A DNA stretch of 64,000 bases from assembly GCA_963724805.1 (NCBI GenBank), contig CAVRWA010000014.1:1116001-1180000 (forward strand), written 5' to 3'. Position 1 is the first letter of the stretch; the number at the start of each line of letters is the position of its first letter. Under the pieces are notes generated by a model. The model was not told the origin of the DNA. It saw only the letters and a program-made list of their open reading frames with translations, and made no database searches. A program made the position numbers and the translations under genes. Source of the stretch: CAVQZA01 sp963724805 (GTDB lineage: Bacteria; Actinomycetota; Thermoleophilia; Gaiellales; Gaiellaceae). Shown piece after piece: positions 54,202-61,756 of the stretch.

Positions 54202-55124
54202 CCGGAGGGCGCGTCCTCCTGGCCTCACCGAGATCGTTCTGCGCCGGCGTCGACCGGGCGATCGAGATCGTCGAACGCCTCCTCGACGAGCACGGGCCAC
54301 CCGTCTACGTCCGCCACCAGATCGTCCACAACGATCATGTGGTCGGCCGGCTCGAGCGCCTCGGCGCCGTCTTCGTCGACCACGAGGACGAGATCCCGGC
54401 CGGGGAGATCTGCGTCCTTTCGGCTCACGGCGTCGCACCCGACGTGAAGGCCCGCTGCGAAGAGCGCGGGCTCCGCGTCGTGGACGCCGTCTGTCCGCTC
54501 GTCTCCAAGGTGCATGCCGAGGCACGCCGCTATGCCGACTCGGGCCACCTCGTCGCGCTGGTCGGCCACGCCGATCACGTCGAGGTGATCGGGACGCTCG
54601 GCGAGCGCCCGGACTCGACGGTCGTGATCGAGTCGCCCGAGGACGCTCTCGCGCTCGAGGCCGACGGCAAGCCGGTCGCCGTGATCACGCAGACGACGCT
54701 CTCCCTCGACGACGTGGCGCCCATCGTGGTCGCACTCGAGACGCGGCTCGGCGCGCTCACGAGGCCCGCGGCGGACGACATCTGCTACGCGACGCAGAAT
54801 CGCCAGGACGCGGTCAAGCGCCTCGTCGAAGAGGCAACGTTGATCCTCGTGATCGGCTCGACGACGAGCTCGAACGCGCGGCGGCTGGTGGAGGTCGCGC
54901 AGGCCGCGGGTGCCGAAGCTGCGCTGATCGACGGCGAGAGCGAGCTCGACCTCGCGATCCTCGACGGCCACACGACGGTCGGCGTGACCGGCGGCGCCTC
55001 GACGCCCGAGGAGCTCGTCGAGGCGGTGATCGCGCGCCTCGCCGAAGCGGGCTACGACGATCTCGAGGAGATCACGGTCGCGCGCGAGGACGTCCATTTC
55101 CGACTCCCCCGCGAGGTCGCATGA
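54198..55124 (+). CDS. ispH: 4-hydroxy-3-methylbut-2-enyl diphosphate reductase IspH
   Basis: 308 aa from GTG 54198. The three 4Fe-4S cysteines are Cys15 (SFCAGVDRAI), Cys99 (VVDAVCPLVSKVH) and Cys196 (DDICYATQNRQ). Catalytic Glu lies in the ITQTTLSLDD region context and GSTTSSNARRLVEVA binds substrate. It makes IPP/DMAPP in the MEP pathway. Its place at the end of the hopanoid operon ties precursor supply to hopanoid output. Confidence 0.93.
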   Translation: MTGGRVLLASPRSFCAGVDRAIEIVERLLDEHGPPVYVRHQIVHNDHVVGRLERLGAVFVDHEDEIPAGEICVLSAHGVAPDVKARCEERGLRVVDAVCPLVSKVHAEARRYADSGHLVALVGHADHVEVIGTLGERPDSTVVIESPEDALALEADGKPVAVITQTTLSLDDVAPIVVALETRLGALTRPAADDICYATQNRQDAVKRLVEEATLILVIGSTTSSNARRLVEVAQAAGAEAALIDGESELDLAILDGHTTVGVTGGASTPEELVEAVIARLAEAGYDDLEEITVAREDVHFRLPREVA

Positions 55125-55279
55125 CGCTCACCACCCTGGCCGCCGCCACCTGCGCCGGGCGGAGCCCGGCTCCGGTGCCGGCTGCCGCCGCTCGCGGCAC
55201 GATGCTCTCCGGGTCCGTATTTCCATACTGTCCCCTCCGGCCTCGCACCGCGAGCGACGACCCAGGGGGGCGATCGTGA
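55121..55279 (+). CDS. Possible small ORF (52 aa) spanning the structured repeat
   Basis: ATG overlaps the ispH stop (ATGA) and its TGA overlaps the GTG of the next gene (GTGA). The product is Ala/Pro/Arg-rich (AAATCAGRSPAPVPAAAARG) with no recognisable domain. The tight overlaps look like a real operon gene, but almost the whole ORF is the repeat element, so it may simply be the element left open in this frame. Confidence 0.25.
   Translation: MTLTTLAAATCAGRSPAPVPAAAARGTMLSGSVFPYCPLRPRTASDDPGGRS
55154..55259. repeat. Structured dispersed repeat, copy B
   Basis: Second copy of the element at 7111-7219. It has the same GCCGGGC-GGA-GCCCGGC hairpin, and a long-range stem of CGCCGCTCGCGG (55186-55197) with CCGCGAGCGACG (55248-55259), 11 of 12 paired. 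The apical hairpin is GTAT/ATAC where copy A has GTGT/ACAC, and the long stem uses GCTCGCGG/CCGCGAGC where A has GCTGG/CCAGC. Here the element lies sense to the flanking genes. Confidence 0.75.
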
Positions 55280-55659
55280 CCAGCGTCGAGGTTCCGTACT
55301 CGATCGCGTGCGCCCTGCCGACACTGGCCGTGCTCGACATCACGAACGACGTCGCGCGTGAGGTCGCCGCGCAGCCCGCCGAGCACGGGATCGTCTACGT
55401 CACCGCGACGTCGACCCCGTGGCTCGTTCGGGTCAACGAGCGTGAGACCGGGTTCTTCCACGACGTCGAGGAGATGCTGACCCGCCTCGTGCCGCTGACG
55501 ACGCCCGAGCGGGAACGGCTCCTGCTCGCGCTACTCGGCCCTCGCACGGAGCAGCTCCCGTTCGTCGGGCACCGGCTCTGCCTCGGTCAATGGCAGCGGA
55601 TCCTGCTCGTCGGCTTCAACGGCACGGCGGGCGAGTACGAGATCACGATCGTCGGCTAG
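55276..55659 (+). CDS. YjbQ/UPF0047 family protein, shortened in the His-rich region
   Basis: 127 aa from GTG 55276. YjbQ elements: TNDVAREVAAQPAEHGIVYV, RVNERETGFFHDVEEMLTRL and a C-terminal RLCLGQWQRILLVGFNGTAG. The family reportedly has secondary thiamine-phosphate synthase activity, though physiological role is unsettled. The usual segment between the FFHDV and LGxWQ blocks, with Asn-Ala-His-type metal ligands, is replaced by a short LLLALLGPRTEQLPFVGHR with one His. Activity may be lost or changed. Confidence 0.75.
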   Translation: MTSVEVPYSIACALPTLAVLDITNDVAREVAAQPAEHGIVYVTATSTPWLVRVNERETGFFHDVEEMLTRLVPLTTPERERLLLALLGPRTEQLPFVGHRLCLGQWQRILLVGFNGTAGEYEITIVG

Positions 55660-55669
55660 GAGCCTGACG

Positions 55670-56344
55670 TTGACCAGCCCCTATCGAAAGGCGCACACTT
55701 GTGGTGTGTCCCGCGCACGCCGGCACCGGCGGCTCTCGGCGGCTCTAGCTTTCGGCCTTCTCGCGTTCGTCGCCGAGCTGGTCGGACGGAGCCTCACGCA
55801 CCGGCTCGACGTCGGTCGCCACGTTGCCGCGCCGGGCTATGCGACGGCGGACTACTACCCCGTCCTGCTCGCCGTGGTGAAGGTCGTCTGTGCGCTCGCG
55901 GTCGCAGCGGTCGGGTGGCGCCTCACGCGGGCGCTCGTCGCTGCGCGCGCTGCGCGGCTCCGGCTCGGGGCGGGGCGGGCGCCCAGACTGCGGCTCGAGC
56001 TCTCGGCCCGGCTCTGGCTGATCTCGTTCTGGCTCACGGCACTGATCTACCTCGTGCAGACCGACGCGGAGCGTGTTGCCGGCGGCCAGTGGCCTCTCCT
56101 CGCGCCCTGGCTGCACTCCTCAGCGCTGCCGATCTTCTCCCTGCTCGCGATCGTGGTCGCACTCGTCTTCGGCGCGATCACGCGCTGGCTCTCGGAGCTC
56201 GACCGCTTCGTCGAGAGCGCGCGTGCGGCCGTGCGCCTTCGCGCGGGTCGCGACCCTCAGCTCCACCCGACGTCCTTCCTCGCGCCGCCGCGGCGGCTCT
56301 TCGGGCTGTCGCTGCAGTCCCGCCCGCCGCCCGCTCCCGCCTGA
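55670..56344 (+). CDS. Membrane protein of unknown function
   Basis: 224 aa, probable TTG start ten bases after the previous stop. Four hydrophobic segments (LSAALAFGLLAFVAELVG; YYPVLLAVVKVVCALAVAAV; LWLISFWLTALIYLVQ; SALPIFSLLAIVVALVFGAI) separated by very Arg-rich cytoplasmic loops. The C-terminal 40 residues are Arg/Pro-rich. No family recognised. It precedes two more small membrane proteins and a CopC-CopD fusion in the same direction. Confidence 0.7.
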   Translation: MTSPYRKAHTCGVSRARRHRRLSAALAFGLLAFVAELVGRSLTHRLDVGRHVAAPGYATADYYPVLLAVVKVVCALAVAAVGWRLTRALVAARAARLRLGAGRAPRLRLELSARLWLISFWLTALIYLVQTDAERVAGGQWPLLAPWLHSSALPIFSLLAIVVALVFGAITRWLSELDRFVESARAAVRLRAGRDPQLHPTSFLAPPRRLFGLSLQSRPPPAPA

Positions 56345-56410
56345 GCCCCGCGGGCCCACTCGTCCGCCCGCGGGCCGTTTGGCTCACCCGTTTCACCGTG
56401 GGAGGACTTG

Positions 56411-56674
56411 ATGAACGCAGAGATCGCACAACCGTATGCAGCACGCCGCACGGCGCGCGCCCGCGCCCTCCGTGCGCTCGGGCCGCTGACCGTCCTGGCC
56501 GGGATCCTGTGGGCGATCGTGCAGCCCTGGCGGATCACGCTGCTCCACCCGATGGACCAGGGCTTCTGGTGGCTCCTGATCGAGCCACCGCTGATCGTCG
56601 TAGCGGTCGGGATCGGCTTCTGGCTCCTGGTCGGCAATGCCCTGCTGGAGGATCTCGATGCAGCCTCCGGCTGA
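56411..56674 (+). CDS. Small membrane protein (87 aa)
   Basis: ATG 56411 with GGAGG five bases upstream. Two hydrophobic helices: LGPLTVLAGILWAIVQPWRI and FWWLLIEPPLIVVAVGIGFW. It overlaps the next gene by 17 nt, so the two are probably co-translated. Function unknown, possibly a subunit of the neighbouring membrane protein. Confidence 0.65.
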   Translation: MNAEIAQPYAARRTARARALRALGPLTVLAGILWAIVQPWRITLLHPMDQGFWWLLIEPPLIVVAVGIGFWLLVGNALLEDLDAASG

Positions 56675-57242
56675 GATGGTGCACTGGCTCTTCGCCGGCG
56701 GGATCCTCCTGCTCGGGCTGACGCTCCTGGCCGAGGCGATCGTCGGCGAGGAGGTCTGGCGGATGCGGCCGTGGCGCGTGTACCTCTTCCCGGGCCTCCT
56801 CTTCACGATGGGCGTGCTCATGTGGCCGGTGATGGTGCTCTACACGAACTCGGCCATCCATACCCTTGCTCATGGCTCCTGGGCGCAGGTGATGATGCTG
56901 GCGGGCGCCGCCGAGCTCGGGCTCGCCCGCGGAAAGCTGAAGAGCCCGTACTGGCGGCTGATGACCGCGCTGGCGCTGTTCGTCTCTGGCTCGGCCTTCC
57001 TGATCCACGAGGCGAATCCGTGGTTCTTCCAGCGCTCGGCCTTCCTTCACCACCTCAACGGCTGGGTGCTGATCGCGGCGACGCCGGTGGCGATCGGTCG
57101 CGCGATCCGGCCGCGGTCGGTCGCCTTCGGCGGCGCCTTCGCGCTGGTCTTCGTGCTGATCGCCGTCCTGCTGTTCTCTGACCGCGACCTAGCTCCGATC
57201 TTCGGGCATCTCTCGCCGCTCGCAGGGGCCCCTCACCGGTGA
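56658..57242 (+). CDS. Multi-pass membrane protein, possible copper-associated partner of CopCD
   Basis: 194 aa with about five to six helices (LFAGGILLLGLTLLAEAIVG; YLFPGLLFTMGVLMWPVMVL; LMTALALFVSGSAFLIHEAN; LNGWVLIAATPVAIGRAI; FGGAFALVFVLIAVLLF). His and Met residues sit near the membrane faces (IHTLAHGSWAQVMML, FLHHLNGW), which could bind a metal. GTGA overlap with the CopC-CopD gene supports joint function. The copper link is inferred from context. Confidence 0.65.
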   Translation: MQPPAEMVHWLFAGGILLLGLTLLAEAIVGEEVWRMRPWRVYLFPGLLFTMGVLMWPVMVLYTNSAIHTLAHGSWAQVMMLAGAAELGLARGKLKSPYWRLMTALALFVSGSAFLIHEANPWFFQRSAFLHHLNGWVLIAATPVAIGRAIRPRSVAFGGAFALVFVLIAVLLFSDRDLAPIFGHLSPLAGAPHR

Positions 57243-58549
57243 GACGCGCCCTCTTCGCCGGAGTGCTCGGGGCGCTCGCCTTGCCGGGCTCGGCATTCGC
57301 GCACGCGAGCTTGACCTCCGGCCTGCCGTCGTACGGCGAGCGCCTCGCGGCCGCCCCGGGGGAGGTGCGGCTCCATTTCGACCAGGGCGTGAAAGCCTTC
57401 CCGCGCTCGATTCGCGTCCTGGCCGCGGACGGAACCGTCGTCTCTAGGGCGGCACGGAGCGGCGCGGACTCGCACGACGTCGTCGCTCCCCTCGCGCGGC
57501 TCCCGAAGGGCGGCTACACGATCCGCTGGTACGCGCTCTCGAACGACGGCCACACGGTCTCGGGGGTCTACACCTTCGGCGTTCGCACGGCAGCGCCGCC
57601 GATCCTCCAGGCTTACGGCTCCTCCGGGCCGACGCGGACCGAGGACGTCGTGCGCTGGCTCTACTTCCTCTCGCTCGCGCTCCTGATCGGCGGGATGACG
57701 TTCCGCCTCGTCATCTTCCCGGCGGCGATCCCCTCGGCGGCGGAACGCCGTTCGTTCATCTCGATGGGGATCGGCGTCGTCCTCGTGCTCGAGGTCGGGA
57801 TCGCTGCGTTCCTGCTCCGCGCGGAGGATGCCCTCCAGCTCCCGTTCTCCAAGCTGCTCTACGGCGACCTCTCGCCGATCGCCAAGGGAACGCGCTTCGG
57901 GCTGGCGTTCCTGGCGATGACGCTTGGGTACGCGCTCGTCGCCGCACTCGTGTTCCTGGCCTGGCTCACGGATCGGATCCGGCTTCTCTGGCCGGCGCTC
58001 GCGATCGGGCTCCTCTTCGAGTCCGGTCTCAGCCTCTCGGGGCACTCGGCTGTGGACGCCGGTGCCTCGTGGCTCTCGGAGCTCGCCGACTTCGTCCACC
58101 TCGCGGCTGCGTCGATCTGGGTCGGTGGGCTGGTGATGCTCGCCGCGGTCGTCTGGCCGACCGCGAAGGAGCTGCGGCGGAGCGCATTTCTGCGGTTCTC
58201 GCGTCTCGCCACGGTCTGCATCGCCGCGATCCTCGTCGCGGGGGTCTACCTGAGCGTGCTCCGCCTGCCGCACGTGAGCGACCTCTGGACGCACGGCTAC
58301 GGGCAAGTGCTGCTCGTGAAGCTGTCGCTCGTCGCCGTCGCGCTGGCGTGGGGCGCGGTGCACCACTTCGTGGCGCGGCCGGCCCTGGAGCGCGGGCAGG
58401 ACGGCATGCTCCAACGGCTGCCCCGGAGCCTCATCGGGGAGAGCCTCGTCGGCATCTCGATCCTCTTGCTCGCGGCGGTGCTCGTGAACTCGAAGCCGCC
58501 ACCGCAGCCCGCGAAGGCGCCCGTGCAGGCGGCACGGGTCGGGCGCTGA
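57239..58549 (+). CDS. CopC-CopD fusion, copper resistance/uptake protein
   Basis: 436 aa from GTG 57239. A signal peptide ends ...GSAFA, leaving His as the first mature residue (HASLTSGLPSYGERL), as required for the CopC copper site. CopC continues to about residue 115 with a second His in SNDGHTVSGVYTFGV. Residues 135-420 are an eight-helix CopD domain with His-containing helices (LSLSGHSAVDAG, LADFVHLAAASIWVGGL). YcnJ/PcoD-type fusions handle periplasmic or extracellular copper, most often import. No regulator is adjacent. Confidence 0.88.
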   Translation: MRRALFAGVLGALALPGSAFAHASLTSGLPSYGERLAAAPGEVRLHFDQGVKAFPRSIRVLAADGTVVSRAARSGADSHDVVAPLARLPKGGYTIRWYALSNDGHTVSGVYTFGVRTAAPPILQAYGSSGPTRTEDVVRWLYFLSLALLIGGMTFRLVIFPAAIPSAAERRSFISMGIGVVLVLEVGIAAFLLRAEDALQLPFSKLLYGDLSPIAKGTRFGLAFLAMTLGYALVAALVFLAWLTDRIRLLWPALAIGLLFESGLSLSGHSAVDAGASWLSELADFVHLAAASIWVGGLVMLAAVVWPTAKELRRSAFLRFSRLATVCIAAILVAGVYLSVLRLPHVSDLWTHGYGQVLLVKLSLVAVALAWGAVHHFVARPALERGQDGMLQRLPRSLIGESLVGISILLLAAVLVNSKPPPQPAKAPVQAARVGR

Positions 58550-58701
58550 GATTACGGCCGGTCCCATCCCAAACCCCCACCCGCCCACGGGGAAGATGAC
58601 TGTAGCGGGTCGAAGCGCGCGTGTCTGTCACAGGTTCGCGCCGATTTCCCGCGCGCCGTGGGGCACGCCGCCCGTTACGTCTGCCAGCTAGCGTACGTCC
58701 G

Positions 58702-59727
58702 ATGCTGTACGCGATCTCCGGAGGTGCGGGATTTCTCGGCTTGTACCTTTCCAGGCGGCTGCTCGCCGACGGGCACGCTGTTCGCACGCTCGACGTGGCG
58801 CCCCTCGACGACGCCGAGCTCGAGCGCTCCGTCGAGGAGCTGCGGGGCGACGTGCGCGACCTCGAAGCTGTGCGCAGGCTCGTCGACGGCGCCGACGTCG
58901 TCGTCCATTCCGCTGCCGCGCTCCCGATCCAGGCCTCGCGCGCGCAGATCCGTTCGGTCAACGTCGGCGGCACCGAGAACGTCCTCGTGGCCGCGAAGGG
59001 CGCCGGGACCGGTCGCGCCGTGCTCATCTCCTCGACCGCGGTCTACGGCGTGCCGGTTAAGCACCCGATCGAGGAGACTGACCCGCTCGTTGGCGTCGGC
59101 GCCTACGGCGAGTCCAAGATCGACGCCGAAGCGCTCTTCCGTGTCGCCGGGGTCGAGTCGACGATCATCCGGCCCAAGACATTCATCGGCCCCGAGCGGC
59201 TCGGTGTGTTCGAGATCCTGTTCGACTGGATCCGCGAGGGCCGCCGCATCCCGATCCTCGGCGACGGCTCGAACCGCTACCAGCTGCTCGCGGTCGAGGA
59301 TCTGGTCGATGCGATCGTGCGCGCCTCAACCGCGCCCGCGGCGGTGGGGGAGGCTCTCAACGTGGGTGCCACGGAGTTCGGCACCGTCCGCTCCGACCTG
59401 CAGGCGCTGATCGATCACACCGGCTCCGGCGCACGCCTGCGACCGATTCCCCACCGGCCCGCCGAGGTCGTCCTGCGCGGCCTCGAGCTGGCCCACCTCT
59501 CGCCTCTCGCGGAGTGGCACTACAAGACGGCCTACCGGGACTCCTTCGTGGACGTGTCCAAGGCGGAGCGGCTGCTCAGCTGGAGCCCGCGGCTCTCCAA
59601 CGAGCAGGCGCTGATCGAGACGTACGACTGGTACCTCGCCAACCGGGGCAAGCAGGGCGCTGCGGGCGTCACCCACCGGGTGCCGTGGAACCAGCAGGCG
59701 CTGGGCCTCCTCAAGAAGATCAGCTGA
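58702..59727 (+). CDS. NAD-dependent epimerase/dehydratase (extended SDR)
   Basis: 341 aa from ATG 58702. Rossmann motif ISGGAGFLGLYLSRRLLADG, then LRGDVRDLEAVRRLVDGADV, the catalytic SSTAVYGVPVKHPIEE and YGESK (YxxxK). IIRPKTFIGPERLG and RYQLLAVEDLVDAIVRAS are substrate-side segments of nucleotide-sugar epimerases. Some hopanoid loci carry a related HpnA epimerase, but this gene lies 3.6 kb from the hpn operon and heads a different operon. Substrate unknown. Confidence 0.87.
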   Translation: MLYAISGGAGFLGLYLSRRLLADGHAVRTLDVAPLDDAELERSVEELRGDVRDLEAVRRLVDGADVVVHSAAALPIQASRAQIRSVNVGGTENVLVAAKGAGTGRAVLISSTAVYGVPVKHPIEETDPLVGVGAYGESKIDAEALFRVAGVESTIIRPKTFIGPERLGVFEILFDWIREGRRIPILGDGSNRYQLLAVEDLVDAIVRASTAPAAVGEALNVGATEFGTVRSDLQALIDHTGSGARLRPIPHRPAEVVLRGLELAHLSPLAEWHYKTAYRDSFVDVSKAERLLSWSPRLSNEQALIETYDWYLANRGKQGAAGVTHRVPWNQQALGLLKKIS

Positions 59728-60677
59728 TGCTCGTCCTCACCCGCAGCCAGGTCGAGGACCTGCTCGACCTCGACGCGCTCGTCGAGGCCGTCGCCGCCGC
59801 CCAGGCCGACCTCTCTTCGGGTGCCGCCTCGATGCCGCCGCGGATCGCGGCGCTCGTGTCCGAGCAGGATGGCCTGCTCGGGGTGATGCCGGCGTATCTC
59901 CCGTCGGCGGGGCTCGCCTGCAAGCTCGTGACCCTCTTTCCGCGGAACCGGGACCGCCACACTCACCAGGCGGCGATCATGGTCTTCGACCCCGCGAACG
60001 GCAGCCCCGTCGCGCTGATGGACGGGACGTACATCACCGCGACCCGAACGGCCGCCGCCTCGGCGCTGGCCACCCGACTGCTGGCCCGGGAGGATGCGTC
60101 GGTTCTCGCCGTCCTCGGGACCGGCGTCCAGGCTGAGTCACACGGTCGCGCGCTCGCGCGCGTGCGTGACTTCACCGACGTACGGGTCGCCGGTCGCGAC
60201 GGCGCGAGGGCGGAGGCGCTCGCGGCCGGGCTCGGTGGCCGCGCCGTCTCCTCGTGGGAAGAGGCGCTCGACGGCGCCGACGTCGTTGCTGCGGCGACAC
60301 ACACCGACCAGCCGGTCGTTCGTCGCGAGTGGCTCTCTCCGGGCGTCCACGTCAACTCGGTCGGGCTCAACCAGACCGGGCGTGAGGTGGACGAGGCGAC
60401 GGTCGCGGAGGCGCTGCTCGTGGTCGAGTCGCGGGCCTCGACGCTCGCACCGCCGCCGGCCGGCGCTCCCGATCTGGCCGGAGTGCCGCCCGAACGCGTG
60501 CATGCCGAGCTGGGCGAGCTCGTACTCGGCGAGAAGCCTGGTCGCACGAGCGCCGATCAGATCACCCTGTACAAATCGGTGGGCGTTGCAGTGCAAGACG
60601 TGGCTGCGGCGGCGCTCGTCCTCGAGGCTGCGCGCGCGAGAGGGATCGGGACCGACATCGACCTGGGGGCTGAATGA
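59727..60677 (+). CDS. Ornithine cyclodeaminase / mu-crystallin family protein
   Basis: 316 aa, start overlaps the previous stop (TGATG). Family motifs: MPPRIAALVSEQDGLLGVMP, LACKLVTLFPRNRDRHTHQA (Lys substrate site and Arg), GTYITATRTAAASALATRLL, NAD site LAVLGTGVQAESHGRALARV and ADQITLYKSVGVAVQDVAAA. Members include ornithine cyclodeaminase, alanine dehydrogenase and imine reductases. The specific reaction cannot be told from sequence alone. Confidence 0.88.
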   Translation: MLVLTRSQVEDLLDLDALVEAVAAAQADLSSGAASMPPRIAALVSEQDGLLGVMPAYLPSAGLACKLVTLFPRNRDRHTHQAAIMVFDPANGSPVALMDGTYITATRTAAASALATRLLAREDASVLAVLGTGVQAESHGRALARVRDFTDVRVAGRDGARAEALAAGLGGRAVSSWEEALDGADVVAAATHTDQPVVRREWLSPGVHVNSVGLNQTGREVDEATVAEALLVVESRASTLAPPPAGAPDLAGVPPERVHAELGELVLGEKPGRTSADQITLYKSVGVAVQDVAAAALVLEAARARGIGTDIDLGAE

Positions 60678-61756
60678 CCGCGGTGAACGAAGGGCTCGAG
60701 GGCGTCGTCGCCTTCCGCACCAGGATCGCGGAGCCCGATCGAGAGGGGGGTGCGCTTCGCTACCGCGGCATCGACATCGAGGAGCTCGTCGGCCAGGTGC
60801 CGTTCGAGCAGGTCTGGGGACTGCTCGTCGACGAAGCGCTCCAGCCGGGCCTGCCACCGGCGGAGCCGTACGGGGCCACCGGCCTGACCGGCGCCGCGCC
60901 TGCGGACCTGCAAGCCGCGACGGCGGCGCTCGGTGGCGAATGGCGGCTCGGCAAGCTGATCGACATCTCAGATGTCGAGGCGATCGAGGATCTGCGCCGC
61001 CTCTCGGCAACGACGATCTCCGTGGTCGCCCAGTCGGCGCGTGTCGCGGGCGGCCACACCGATCCGGTCGATCGCGCGACGATCGACAGCGGTCGCTCAA
61101 CCGCCGAGCGGTTCCTCCTCGAGTGGCGCGGAGAAGCTAACCCGAAGCACGTCGGGGCGATCGAGACCTACTGGATCTGCACCGCAGAGCACGGCCTGAA
61201 CGCATCGACGTTCACCGCGCGGGTCGTCGCTTCGACCGGCGCCGATTGCGCCGCTTCCCTGTCCGCGGCGGTCGGCGCTCTTTCCGGCCCGCTGCACGGC
61301 GGTGCGCCGGCGCGCGTGCTGCCGATGCTCGACGCCGTCGCCGAGCTCGGTGACGCGGATGCCTGGGTCAAGGCCGCGCTCGATCGGCACGAGCGGATCA
61401 TGGGCTTCGGTCACCGCATCTACCGTGCCGAGGACCCGCGCTCCCGGCTGCTTCGGGCGAAGGCAAAGGAGCTCGGCTCACCGCGCTTCGAGGTTGCCGA
61501 GGCGCTCGAGCGAGCCGCGCTCGCCGAGTTGCAGGCTCGGCGGCCCGACCGTGTGCTCGCGACGAACGTCGAGTTCTGGTCCGCCGTCGTGCTCGACGTG
61601 GCCGATATCCCCTCCGCGCTTGCGCCCGCGATGTTCGCCTGTTCGCGGACAGCCGGCTGGTCGGCGCACATCCTCGAGCAGAAGCAGCTCGGCCGGCTCG
61701 TCCGCCCATCCGCCGAGTACGTTGGCCCCGGCCCGCGCTCGCTCAGCGAGCTCTAG
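60674..61756 (+). CDS. Citrate synthase family protein
   Basis: 360 aa, ATGA-coupled. It has the short N-terminal form (VAFRTRIAEPDREGGALRYR, GIDIEELV) and the catalytic residues of citrate/2-methylcitrate synthases: His in TAEHGLNASTFTARVVASTG, LSGPLHGGAPARVL, His in IMGFGHRIYRAEDPRS, and Asp in VVLDVADIPSALAPAMFACS. It condenses acetyl-CoA or propionyl-CoA with an alpha-keto acid. It lacks other TCA or methylcitrate genes nearby and is embedded in an amino-acid/amine type operon, so its keto-acid substrate may not be oxaloacetate. Confidence 0.87.
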   Translation: MTAVNEGLEGVVAFRTRIAEPDREGGALRYRGIDIEELVGQVPFEQVWGLLVDEALQPGLPPAEPYGATGLTGAAPADLQAATAALGGEWRLGKLIDISDVEAIEDLRRLSATTISVVAQSARVAGGHTDPVDRATIDSGRSTAERFLLEWRGEANPKHVGAIETYWICTAEHGLNASTFTARVVASTGADCAASLSAAVGALSGPLHGGAPARVLPMLDAVAELGDADAWVKAALDRHERIMGFGHRIYRAEDPRSRLLRAKAKELGSPRFEVAEALERAALAELQARRPDRVLATNVEFWSAVVLDVADIPSALAPAMFACSRTAGWSAHILEQKQLGRLVRPSAEYVGPGPRSLSEL

